A DNA stretch of 64,000 nucleotides from Mortierella alpina (Eukaryota > Mortierellomycota > Mortierellomycetes > Mortierellales > Mortierellaceae): the NCBI GenBank assembly GCA_029449245.1, contig JANATF010000001.1, positions 496,001 through 560,000 on the forward strand, read 5' to 3'. The notes beneath the pieces were generated by a model. It made no database searches. It saw nothing but the letters and a program-made list of their open reading frames with translations, and was not told the DNA's origin. The translations under genes and the position numbers were made by a program. This document shows positions 48,302 to 60,100 of this stretch, piece after piece. How positions within the stretch are numbered: the stretch's first letter is position 1; each line of letters opens with the position of its first letter.

Positions 48302-51300
48302 ATGCCTACGAATCCTCCTGTACAGACGCGTCGCGGAAGCACACGGACACGCACCATCGCCCTCAATGCGCAAGCAGCAGCGGCTTCATCTAAATCAGGA
48401 ACGATCTCTGGCGGCCCAGCAAATACACGGAGGACTCAGCTGTTGTCGGGAGCACAACAAGAGAGCTCTGCAACCGGGGCGAGGCCAGGACGGCCTCGGA
48501 GAGAGGCTGCGGCGTTGGAGACCGAGGAGCCAGATCGGTCAACCAAGGCTCGAGCTAGACCGTCAAGGGCGAGGGAACAGACTACTTCGACAACACCCTC
48601 CCAGTCCAGATCCTCCTCACAGGAACGCGACTCTCACTCGCCCACTCCCCAGTCGGCTCGTGATGCCAGCAGAGACATGGAGGACGATGTGAAGTTTCGG
48701 GAGCGGTCGGCTTCCCCTGTCCCAATGACACAGCAACGAGCGAGTGCGCAACGGCAGAGCGGCCGACAGTTGAGCGGCTCCTTCAAGGACGCAGAATCGC
48801 CACGGGGGAGCATCAGCCTCAACAAAAACTCAAAGGACACCAAGGGCGCCGACAGCAAAAGCACCCGTAATGGCAGCAGCTCTAGCAAGACGCCAGAACC
48901 CAAGCAGGGGCGCAACGGATCCAACTCGGTCAGCGAGGACCGGGATATGGAAGGCGCATCGAGCGAGTCTGGCGAGGAAGAGGGCGATGTGGAATCGGAC
49001 GAGGATCGCCAAGGAGGCAAAGGATCGAGCAAAGAAAGACGCGCGGTCTTTGCAAAGACACCCTCCAAGCGGCGGCTGCGATCCAACAAACTCCAGCCGA
49101 GTGTGGTGGCCCACCTGGCCGTTGACGGAAGCGGACTGGATTTTGACCAGATCATGGACGAATACACGGAAGAACAGCAGCAACTTCAAGCCAACACCAG
49201 TGCAGCCGAGGCATTGGTACGCCTGCTTCGTCAAGGCATTCAAGACTCGGAAAGCCTTCATCCTGACATGGTGGACGATCATGACTATGAGCTTATCCGA
49301 CACACATTTGGAGGTACGCAGCCCTCACCCTTCTTTTGCTCCTACTCAAACGGATATGACACTTTGGGCAATGCCATTTATGATATTGTCTTGTATCATT
49401 GTCTTGTGTCTTTAGACATTGAGGATTTAGACCTCAGCTTAACAGGCACCATGTCTGCGCCTGATGAAAGCAATGCTGAGGATGACGGACTTACGAAGGA
49501 TCTTAAGAAGAGGCATCGGGGTGCGAAAATGGGCCTTCTTGATGTCGCTGCACAGTACAGGGCGGCTAAAACAAAGTAAGGAGTCTGCAGCAGAGATTTG
49601 CCGGTGGTCAGGTAATGCCATCATGCCTCTAACTCCCCATGGTTCATGTCGCCTCACCTCCCTAGAATGGTCACTCAAATGAAGAAGGACCTGGATGCAG
49701 AGGAAGCAGAGATCAGGGCTGGAACCCATGCAGGACTACTGGCTGAGCTGCAAGCTATTGAGGACAGACGAAGAGCACGGATAAAGACCATTGAGGCAGA
49801 GCGAGACTATCGCCAAAAGATGTGGGAGAACGGCTTTCAGGCGGTCTGCAAGGCGGCCAATGATCAGTACCATGTACGAAGCATCTTTGTTTGCTTCCTC
49901 GATGAGCCTGAGTGCCACCAAAGCAAGAGTATCGCCGGAATGATTAAAACTGCCGTTACTTACTGACTCTTGTATGTTGCGTCGCAAATTTTCACTAGGC
50001 GGGACAAGTGGCAGCCAGGAAGAGCATCATTGACCTTGTTCAGAGTCGAATGAATCGGATCCGACATGAGCTGGATCATAGCAACCGTGTAGCAGCAAGA
50101 TCCGCGGCCAGGCGTCGGACACATCTTGTTCATGCTCTGAAGCACAGGAAGCCGACACTGATGAATGCAGAAGAGGTGTCCGCATACGATTCGTGTGATG
50201 AGAGCTGCTCCAGCTACGACTCTTACTCGAGCTCAGGATCCGAGTGCAGTGATTGTGAGATTTGCAAGATATCCCCAAAGCATACCGGCACCGCCAAAGA
50301 CACATTGCTGCGAGGACTCAGTCGTAAAGAGATCGCGCTGGATCTCTCTTTCCTTTTCCCGACCCCTCCGCGTGGCCTAGAAGACTCGTCAGGGTGGTCT
50401 CGGCTCAATGAAGATGATCTGGACGACAGTTCTTTACGTGGATCCAGCAAAAATCAACAACGTATGATTGATCGCTTGAACGACGAGAAGCGACGACGGC
50501 GCCGCGTGTCGGACCGGGAGTTGCAGAACAAGGCGGCCTACAAAAAGCATGCTGGCGCTGGAGGTATGGCGAGTCACAACGACATGGACCTGGATCCGGA
50601 CCTGGAGACAGATCCCCGATCACGATCACCAGCAGTGCCTAGAGGTCATGGGCGACCCTCCACGGGCGCAACACGCCATCGGCGGCCCAAGGATCATCAA
50701 CCGCGATTCCTGCCTGGCTTTGGCCCGGAAGGCATCCGGCGCGACGACCCTTCACCAAGAATTCCGACAGGACCCCTACCAGCATCCCGCCAAGGGTCAA
50801 AATACCCTAATTTGGATCGATATGGCCAACAACTCGAGTCAGTTCATCGCAGTTCTTCAGGTTATGCCAGATCAGACCGGCACGACACACGTGCCACCTT
50901 GATGGAAAGGGGACATAGCGGGATGCATGGATCTCTGCCAGTTCAAGACGAAATCTATCATGGCTCGAGTGAAAGGCGCCCAGGATCCTCTGCTAGCCCT
51001 CGGCAGCATCCGAGCCAGCCGGTTTACCGCCATCACCAAGAGATGACAGACGGGCCACCTCGTTCAAAGGCCGTTTACTACGGGCCATCAGAATCTTATC
51101 GTTACCATCCATACGGACCCAATGCCTACGCTGCTGACCCACGCTATGCTTACGACCACCCTGCGGATCATGGACCGCCACGGCAACGTGGCCCACCACA
51201 ACCCCCCTTGGACCCGAATGGATATCAAGCACCACCGCGAGGACGACCATTGAAGAACCGCACCCACGTGGTCTCATGGGCGGGACCGACCCCCCTTCCT

Positions 51301-52149
51301 GGCGGTGCTGATGCTCCCCATTCGTCGCGCAATTACGACGCACAGTTTGGAAAGTTCAAGTTGACAGGAGCTGCCCAAGAGCGAGCGCAGCCGTCACCGT
51401 CGTTGTCATCCTCTTCCGCAGCGAACGGCTATGGACCCCTCGAAGGCGCACCCCGCACGTCACCTGCCATGTCTAGTCGCCTTGCAACGATGGAATCGCA
51501 ACCAACGTCGTCGTCGTCGTCATCTTTGGGGCCCTCACGGACGCATGCCCTGTCGAGACATCCGTTTAGAGTCGCAGGAGGGGCCATACAAGGCAATCCT
51601 ACTCGATCACCAGTCATGATTGATCTCTCGAGCGACGATCGTACGCCTGTCCTCGATGTCCGACGCGTTCCTTTACCTTCAGGAGTATCCACAACTGGGC
51701 TACGAACACCACATCCTTTGACAGCGTCCACGCGAGAGGCACCCGGCAGCAGCAGTAGCAAGGGACGCCCGAATGGTGTGGCTTCGATTGGGGATCGAGC
51801 ACGGTTACGGTCACCGGCGAGGGTGGAGATTGATCTTACGGACGATGGCGTAGACGACGGCGGTGGGTCCTTGAGAAGGGTGCCAACCGAGGGTGGTTCT
51901 GTGCGTCATGCGTCCATGGAGGGTCTCATAGGATCGCCAGCATTAGCACCAGCATCTGCATCTGCAGCAGCCACAGCAATAGCAGGGGTGACGGCAACAG
52001 ATCCGCCGGTACCGGTGCGGTGGATGATCCAGAATCCTAGGGACTCGGAAGTTCCTGTGAGTGGTGAAGACGACGTTCTTGTTTCCAAGAAGGACGATCT
52101 GGTGCCTTCCTCGTCAACCCCGATAGGTAGTAGTGCCACGAAAGAATAA
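48302..52149 (+). CDS. Sds3-like protein, candidate Rpd3L histone deacetylase complex subunit
   Basis: Four exons: 48302-49313, 49416-49575, 49666-49873, 49999-52149; 3,531 nt, 1,176 residues. The recognisable part (~385-490) is a coiled coil: Met-Lys-Lys-Asp-Leu-Asp-Ala-Glu-Glu..., Gly-Thr-His, Arg-Arg-Arg-Ala-Arg-Ile, Glu-Arg-Asp-Tyr-Arg, then Ala-Ala-Asn-Asp-Gln-Tyr and a Gln-Val-Ala-Ala-Arg-Lys helix, as in the Sds3/BRMS1 family, which bridges Sin3 and the deacetylase. It is flanked by a basic, Ser/Arg-rich N-terminus with an acidic patch, and by ~650 residues of disordered Pro/Ser/Arg sequence after a Cys/Ser-rich patch (Tyr-Asp-Ser-Cys-Asp-Glu-Ser-Cys). Sds3 proteins are usually ~330 residues, so this is unusually long. 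The start is the first in-frame ATG; upstream exons are possible. Confidence 0.7.
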
Positions 52150-52310
52150 CCCACTTGAAGGAAGCTGGGCACATTACAACCTCTCCCCCCTCCCTAATTA
52201 ACCCCCCCCCCCCCCGCGTTCCCTCCCTCCCTCCCACCTCAAACCATTACCACAAAAAAATACAAGGAAGGCGCGTTCGTTTGTTAACAACACAGACTTT
52301 TAATTCGTTT

Positions 52311-54356
52311 TTACAACTGCGAGTCCATGAAACTGAACTGGTCTTGGATCATATGCTCGGGGCTGATGGGCGAGACGAGCAGACTAAGCCAGAGATGCAT
52401 GCTGAGCATTTGTTGGCTGACGCTCAATCGATCCTGCAATCCGCCGCCGCTCGCAGGTCTCGAACGCGCCATGGTCAAATCTTCTCCTCCTCCTCCTCCA
52501 ATGACTGCAGTAGAAGTGGTGGCAGCTGAAGCTGTAGCAGTGGCGGGGGTGCCTTGGACCGTGATGGCAACACCTCCCTTTGCAAGGCTACTGCCCAAAC
52601 GAACACCTTCCGAGAAGCACATGCGCGTTGTTGATGTAGTGCCAGAAAGAGGAAGAGAGTGAGAAAGTCGCGTTGGTGAAGGGACGACCGCTCCGACGGC
52701 CGGTGCAGGGGGTGTACGCGGGGTTCCAAACATGGGGCTGGATGCATACCTGCCATGATAGTTATTGTAGTTGTGGTTGTTCGTGTAAGCAGCATTTGCC
52801 AGGGTGGTGGCAATGGGTTTCAGAATCGGTCGTGGTCTGGAGGACGAAGATGAGGAGGACATGGCTTTGTTGGATAACAGACACTTGTTGCTGCTATTGT
52901 TGTTGGACTTGGCCGTGGACAGAGGGTGGGTGACGGCAGTAGAGGTTGATAATAAGGGGTTGGTGGAAGAGATGGAGAAGGAGGACGCGGTCGGAGAGTT
53001 ATTGTTGCTGCTGCTGCCACTGTGGCCAAAGCGGTATCCACAGCCGAGGACGACCTGGATCCGTTGACGATCCACCCAGTCCTGCACCAGATGATCTTCT
53101 TGGTTCAGCTCTTCCGAGAAGCAAGACCGCGCTGCTGTAGACCATTGGCGGACGAGTCTCGGGACTTTGCTCTCGAGTGTGAGAAGCTGCTGCATGAGAC
53201 GTCGGTCCTGGCGAATTGACTTGTCCTTATGGCTGATAGGGTTGTTGTTGGCCGCTGCTGCTGCTGCTGCTGGTTGAACGGCTTGTGGTGGCGAAGGCTT
53301 CTTCTTGCTCGAAACGGCATCTTCTTCCTCCTCATCCTCATTCTCTTCCGGGATCGAGGATGCAGATGCTGTCGAATGATCCTCACCCATCGCAGAACGC
53401 GCAGCAGCGCGTCGTTGCTGCTGTTGTGCACGAGCCAGACGAGCCAGTCTCATCTTGTGCGCATAAATATCCGGCCGAAAGTCCAATCCTCCTGTTGTAG
53501 AGCATGATGTCGTTTGATTTGGTTTCTTTTCCTGCTGCTGCTGTTGCTGCTGTTGATGTTGACGACGGACTGTGGTGGTCCGGGTGTTGAGAAAGTCCAT
53601 GGTCCAGGCAACGTGCATGGGTCGCAGAACCGAGGGCATGGGCAGACTGACGGCGCCTAGGAAACAGAGCTCTCTTGGCAGAGGCAAATCCTTGACGCGA
53701 TGGAGTCGCGTTTGGATCAGGTCTGCGAGTACCTTTTCGGAGGTGATCAGCATTGGATCAAAGCAAGGAGACGAAGCTTGCATGACCAGGGGCGCTGGCG
53801 TTGAGGCGGTCGCATGATCCTCAGGGATATCATCACAGGTGAAGACTGAGGGGAAGGTGGGTGAGCTCGCAGAGTCGTCGTGCTGGAATTTGGGAGGTCG
53901 GATCGATTTTTTACGCAAAGCCTTGAAAACAAGCTGGGGGAAGAGGTTGGCGAGCATGGCAGGGTAAATTCGTTGTGAGGTGGCGCTCTTGCTCTTTGTG
54001 GAGCTGTTAGTGGAGTCGCTTGAGTGTGAGTGTGTAGACTCTGATGAGGACCGACCCATCGTCTCTCCACGACGATGCTGGCGACGGCTGCGACTGGATT
54101 GACGTCCAGTGACCGAGAGGACTCCGAAATGAACCAGCTCATAGATCGTGTAGCGGCCATGGACGAGCTGTCCATCGCAGGTGATCCGATACCGGCCAAT
54201 CTCACGGATGTTGTTACCGAGGATAGCACCCAAAAGAGCGAGATCGAGCACGCCCTGAGGGCCAAAACTGCAGAGCGCTGTCTTTCGCAACTGGGACTCT
54301 TGACGGATGATGGTCATATGGGCGTGGGAGGGGAAGCTTGTGGCGGGCTTCGACAT
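52311..54356 (-). CDS. Uncharacterised 681-residue protein, poly-Gln
   Basis: Single exon on the minus strand; I do not recognise the family. Residues 1-95 have an ordered-looking stretch (Cys-Ser-Phe-Gly-Pro-Gln-Gly-Val-Leu-Asp-Leu-Ala-Leu-Leu-Gly-Ala-Ile-Leu, then Ile-Arg-Glu-Ile-Gly-Arg-Tyr, Tyr-Thr-Ile-Tyr-Glu-Leu-Val-His-Phe-Gly-Val). Two further plausible folded segments follow: Ala-Met-Leu-Ala-Asn-Leu-Phe-Pro-Gln-Leu-Val-Phe-Lys-Ala-Leu-Arg and, after a Gln8 tract and an acidic Glu-rich run, a helix with Arg-Leu-Met-Gln-Gln-Leu-Leu and Val-Val-Leu-Gly-Cys-Gly-Tyr. No signal peptide, membrane segment or zinc motif seen. Convergent with the Sds3-like gene (162 bp apart). It begins 2.8 kb from the BK channel gene. 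Confidence 0.65.
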   Translation of the reverse strand: MSKPATSFPSHAHMTIIRQESQLRKTALCSFGPQGVLDLALLGAILGNNIREIGRYRITCDGQLVHGRYTIYELVHFGVLSVTGRQSSRSRRQHRRGETMGRSSSESTHSHSSDSTNSSTKSKSATSQRIYPAMLANLFPQLVFKALRKKSIRPPKFQHDDSASSPTFPSVFTCDDIPEDHATASTPAPLVMQASSPCFDPMLITSEKVLADLIQTRLHRVKDLPLPRELCFLGAVSLPMPSVLRPMHVAWTMDFLNTRTTTVRRQHQQQQQQQQEKKPNQTTSCSTTGGLDFRPDIYAHKMRLARLARAQQQQRRAAARSAMGEDHSTASASSIPEENEDEEEEDAVSSKKKPSPPQAVQPAAAAAAANNNPISHKDKSIRQDRRLMQQLLTLESKVPRLVRQWSTAARSCFSEELNQEDHLVQDWVDRQRIQVVLGCGYRFGHSGSSSNNNSPTASSFSISSTNPLLSTSTAVTHPLSTAKSNNNSSNKCLLSNKAMSSSSSSSRPRPILKPIATTLANAAYTNNHNYNNYHGRYASSPMFGTPRTPPAPAVGAVVPSPTRLSHSLPLSGTTSTTRMCFSEGVRLGSSLAKGGVAITVQGTPATATASAATTSTAVIGGGGGEDLTMARSRPASGGGLQDRLSVSQQMLSMHLWLSLLVSPISPEHMIQDQFSFMDSQL

Positions 54357-57114
54357 GTTGGGTATAGTGTCTGTGCTGTGTTTGTGAAGTGTCTACAGGA
54401 GGAGTGGGGTGAAGTCAAGGAAGGCAAAAAGGATAGGGCGGGGTTTTTATGGCTGTTGGTTGACGATCTCGTGTCACCAAAAAAATCGCTCGCGGCACAA
54501 GGGAAAAACGGGTGGACAAGAACGAGGAATGGGATTTGTTGTCAATATCGTATTTGTACTGCCGAAGAAGACAGATGATATATAGAGCGGGCAGGCGACT
54601 TTGGCGAGAGAGAAAGAGAGAAGAGCGAAAGAAAGTGCTGGCGAGCTATTAAAAGAAAGAGGGAAAGAGAGGGAGGGAAAACCGGGGTAGGGAAAGGAAG
54701 GGCTGAAGGAACGACTGTTGCCGTGACGAAAGAGGGGAGGGGATGAGAATAGAACTATTTTTGGGATCAATGCTCGATGAACAGAGCAGATTATATAACA
54801 AACAGTCGACTTGCTTGCTGGGAATAGAAATAGAGATGATGTTGATGATGACGGCGATAAGAAAAACAGAAAAGCAAGAGCCACAGCGAGTGTCAACGCG
54901 AGTCAAGAGTGAAGATGAAGAGGCAATGGGGCCAGCCGATGGGATGGGATGCGCTCTGTTCACTTGGAGGGGAGGGATCGCGTTCCAGAAACCGAGATGC
55001 AATGGCGATTTTTCAGAGAACCTCCTGAATGCAGCTGCAGACAGAGAGCAGGTGAAGAACGACTGAGTAGTGTCAGGGGAGCAGGCGGGAAGAAGGAACA
55101 AAAGAACAAACGAGACGAGCGAGGGGGTCAGGGTGATATAAAGGAGAGTAGGGAGAGAGCTTGTACCGTACGCGAGGTACTGTACAACAGACGGTGCAGC
55201 GGTAGGTGCTACGAGCGAAGAGGAGATCCAGGACAATGGATGGGGCAAAGTGTAAAAAAAGAGATGAGAGAGCGTGGCGGGCGTTGAAGACCTTATATAA
55301 ACTCGCGAAGGTACATTACATTGTACATGGGCTAAGGTCGCACTTGCACTAGACCAGTTGACGTCTCAAGGGCCTGATTCAGAATTCGAGGAGTGAGCAC
55401 GGTGCGACGAAGGAGGTGGGTGATTGTCTTTCGGCGCGCCTTCTCACCTCCCTCTCCCTCTCGCACTCGCTCATTCTTCTTTGGTTTTATTGCAATCTAT
55501 CGACGATATCGCATAATCTCCCGACCCCCCTTCGCTACGGCCCGAGGCCCCCAAGCTGCACTGTCGATCGACGCAACGGCAGCCTGGATGTATTTGGCCT
55601 GAAACGAGCCGCGAGCAGATTGTTTTGCTGACCCTAGACAGGGGGGGACTACAGACATGGTCGAATGCTTGCGCGATTTATCGTCTGCACGGGAGACATG
55701 TTCGATCATGTCCTGCAGCCGACATGAAGCAGGCACGGTCCTACGGCTTGCCCCTCTCCTCTAGGCCTTTGAGAGCGACATGCTGTATGAAGGGACGAGA
55801 GCAGGGTCATCAAACGAGCCAATTTCAGGGGAAATATATGAAGTTTCAAAGCGACAAATTACAGTTTTCTCCCAGTTCCCTCGTCCGCGGTACTAGTCGC
55901 TTATTCCCTCGCACGTAAAGCATAGTCTATCGGCGCACACGGTCTTGGACAGGATGGACGTTCGGAGGGTCGGAGAGAGGAGAGCGGTGCTAGCGATGGA
56001 CAGTACCTTCGAACTGCTGGAATGAGCCGTTGCTCAATTCAGTGACATTCACCCAACAAAATGTACTTCACCACAACAAGTTGACATCAGCGCAGGTTGA
56101 AGGTGTAGCGTAGCCTGTTCGCGTCCCTGGTCATGCCAGCAATACAGCATCCACTCTCATAACAGAGTTGAATATGATATTAGCGATAGCAAGACCTCTC
56201 GGACCACTCTTGAATGAATGAAGGCAGGTTGCAGAGGTTAGGATCCAGATTGACTAGGCGTGTGCGGGTGAGGTGCACGTCGAAACTACAGAGCTAGCTA
56301 TATAAGCGACACCAGATCTGTCCTTGAGTACATTAGTGGACATCACCCTCTCGATGACCGAGTGACATGCACCTTGACACCTCCTGCTGCCCGTTCCTTT
56401 GGATGTTCTGCGCACACTAGTGTTGCGCTCCTCGGCCGAATGACAGCTGGCGAATTGCGGCACGTATCCGCCTCTGAGCGCGTGTTTAGCCACAACAAGC
56501 CCCTGGCCCTGTCTTTCACCAAGGTAATGAATTTTAGCCATTCTGGTATTGGTCGGCGCCTCTAGTATGAAGGGTTTGGGTGCAGCACGGTAGCGTCAAC
56601 AATTAGCGAAGGCATGCTTTGTAATAAGGATCCCGAGTGAGTTCACGAGCCGCCCATTCATAGCGCAAACCAAGACGGAACATCGCCACCCTGCCATCTT
56701 CGAGGCCTCGCCGCTATTCATCTGAACTAGGGCCACTTTGTGTTCGCGACTGCCTTGTGCTCCGAGGGGAAATCATCCAGTACTCAGGGCTGGTTCTCGA
56801 TTTCAACATGTGTGTGTCTGTCTGCATGCTGCATGAGAGCAGGGGACGGGCTGAGCAAAAAGCAGGGTCGAGCAAAAAGCGTGATTGTCTTTTATATGCT
56901 TGACATTGATCTCATCCTTTTCTCCCCTGTCCCCCTTCCCTTCCGCACTTCCACCCTGGTCCCTCATTTCGTCGTTTGCAGCTTGCCCTCATCCTCCGAT
57001 CCCTCCCTTTCCCCCCTCCCTTTCTTCCCTCCCTTGCTCCTCTCCTTTTGCTTTCATTGAAACCCTGTGTACCATTTCATCCAAAGCGTGTAATCCATAT
57101 AAGGCTGCTGCGAC
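54357..57114. other. Divergent intergenic region, uncharacterised gene to BK channel
   Basis: About 2.75 kb. Several TATA-like elements (for example TATATAAA at about 55293) are present without an adjacent convincing reading frame. The last ~200 bp before 57115 is C/T-rich leader. I see no supported gene; noncoding RNA cannot be excluded. Confidence 0.45.
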
Positions 57115-60100
57115 ATGCAAACAGACAACCAACACACCTGGCATGGTGATCCTCCCCCAAGCTTTTCGGGCAGCTCTACAAGACGACCAGCTGCTGCCGC
57201 ACGGAGTTGGAGTGGAGATGAGCGATCGTGGCTGCTGGGGCCTCGAGCAAAGGACCATCCGCCATTGAAAAGCACTTTATACGGTGCATCGGGAGCTAGT
57301 TCGGGAGCAAGGGCAGCCAAAGGTCGCCGCAACACATGGATGTTCAACGCAAACAAACAGAGCCAACATAGCATTCTGCCCACGTCAGACGTCGGTGGCG
57401 GTGCCGGTGGAGCGGCAGCTGTCGATCTCTTGAGGAGGAACACTGTGAAGGACGTTCCTGGACAAACAACGTAGGTTAATGGCTTTTCGCGTGCCTTCAT
57501 CCACGTACCGTCTTGAAGCTAATAAACCTTATCATTCTGGCGATTCACAGAGACCCAAAGGATCCTCTTAACAGGGGTGCATCAACTCTCCGCGGGCCTA
57601 AGGACAAGTAAGCGGCATCTATAAGTAGCATTGACAGTCAGCTTTCTTGACCTTCAGCATGCTGATGATTTCTTTCTTGCACTCCTAGCCTTACGAGGCA
57701 TGGCTCGTATCGGAGCGTCATGACGACTTCCTCTTTCGCGAACAACAACTCGGCATCGATCAGCGCCCGCCGAAACCAGCTCCATCGTCAAAACTCCTTT
57801 GGCGTGAGTCCTAACCGGTTTCTCTCGTTCCTCTATCGATTGAGAGAGCTTACCACTTCGACGGACACTACGGACGAGAAGACTACCTCGACAGTGCTGG
57901 TATGTACTTGGATGCAATGCAGATCCGGGCGACCGAAGCGATGCCAGCAGCCAACTTTGCGAGCAAAACTCTAATCCATCCCTGAAGAATGTTGTCAACG
58001 TCTTTGTAGACACACTCTTTTGCACACTTTATCTTGTGGAGGCCAGCAACATGAGGCGACCAGACGGCTACGAATCACGCTGGCTATACATCGAGAGGGC
58101 TCGTTCGTTTTGGCACATTCTCGTAGCGATTGCACTTTACAACTTCCTCACGGTCTGTTGCAGCATTCTCTTCTCAGAGTCCAAACTGAACGCGGTACGC
58201 AGTACAAGGCACATCGTCTCTACTGTGATCGCCCTTCCGTTCATTTTCTCTATCTTTATTTCCGACGGCCACGAGATGTACGTGCCGTACTTTTTGCAGA
58301 GTTTGTCCCTTGTCTCCAGGGTTCAGCAGGCACTCAATTTTTATATCGACATTGGCGTGTCAGGTAAAGCAGCCTTTTCGGTTATCTCTAGGTAACAGTG
58401 GCGTCCTTTCATCACACTTTCTAATTATGCATCGCTACTCTTTCTTTAGATCTGCCGATGGACCCGTTAAAGTCCAAGTCTATCATCTTTGCCATGTACA
58501 TCATCACGTTGATATACTGCGCCATTTCAGCCTTTCAAGTGGCAGAGTACGATCAGCTCTTACAGTCCGGCGACCACAATGACCTCTTAAAGCTCCTGTA
58601 CTTTGTGTTGATCACCATGAGTACCGTTGGATACGGAGATGTAACGCCGAAGAATCAACTTGGCTATGCAATTGTCATCCTCTTCATATTCGCTGTCCTA
58701 TCAGTGCTCCCCTGGATGATAACCGGCATTCAAGATGCCCTAGCGCAAGCTAAAGGTCAGTATGCATTCCCACATCCTTGTCAAGGTCATTTGGTGATGG
58801 CAAAAGAAACTGAGTACGTATCCCTTCGTTTTTACACCATAGCTGGCGAGGGAATGTTCAAGTCGGGAGGAAACAAGTTCATGATCATCTCGGGGTCATT
58901 ACACTCTGCACAAAAGCTCTCCAACGTCCTCAATGGCTTCTGGTTCACCAACAAGGTTAGCCCATCTCTTCAGTTTGAAACTACAGGTTTGCAAAATCGC
59001 ATTGTACTGATATCCTCTGCATGTTTTGTTTTTTGATGCGGTAGGAATACTCCAATTCTTCGTTCAAGATTGTTATACTGGGATTGAGTGAACCTTCAAA
59101 GGACATTGAGGCGCTTCTTCAATCAGCGCGCTACAAGAACAGGGTCGTCTATCTCAAAGGAACTCCACTGGTACTGCTGACTTTGCAGGCAATTGTACCT
59201 GTGTCCATGCAATAGTCGCTACACCAACTAACCCTCGTATACCTGGTGATCCACCATTAGGAGAGCAAAGATCTGGAGAGAATCCAGGCACGATATGCAG
59301 AGGGGATTTTCATCATTGCCGACAGGAACTCGCCCTTTTCTCCACAGGAGGAGGACCGCCACAACACACTCTCGACATTGGCATTCCGGAATGTGAGCGA
59401 TGCCGGCATCTACACCTACAATCTTCTTCCCGAGTCGGAGATCTATCAAAAGATGGCCGCAACCCAGGTGGTGTGTGCAGACGAGTTGCGCCAGGTCCTC
59501 TTGGCCTTCAACTGTCTGCAGCAGGCCACTGCGACCTTGATTTTGAATATGCTGCACCAGCACCGGCCTTCGGACAATTTCACTGAGGCATGGGAGGCAG
59601 AATATGATGACAGTCTGGGGAATGAGTTCTACATCTCATACATGAACCCAATCTTTGATGGAAAGCCTTTCGGATTTGTGTCTTGGGTAAGTTCAAACGT
59701 CCCATTCCATCCTGACCATTGCTGCAGATGTCTTTTACTTAGCATGCAAGGCTAAAACCATGTTGCTGCCTTTAGTTCCTGTACCGTCGATTCCAAGTCA
59801 TCTTATTTGGAGTGCGCATTCGTCTTCAATCGGGCGAATACCATACCGCCTTGAACCCAGGACGTGATTACCGGTTCAAACACAACGAGCAGTGTATCTT
59901 CATTGCTCAGAACCCGAGTGACCTAGACGACATCAACGAGCTCTCGGAAAAGCATCTCGAGAACTTCCTGGAGTACTTGCAGAAAACTTGTATTGAGGAC
60001 AACGCCGAAATCGGCGCTGACTACCACGCCAAAAGCTTCTCACAGGCAATTCTCTCTTTGTCGCCCAAGCACGGATGCGGCCGTACTCGCAGGAAAACGG

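Noticed and set aside
57900-57922. 23 nt intron in BK exon 4 (GTATGT...ATGCAG)
   Set aside because: Too short to splice; shifting the preceding acceptor by 2 nt gives a continuous frame without it.
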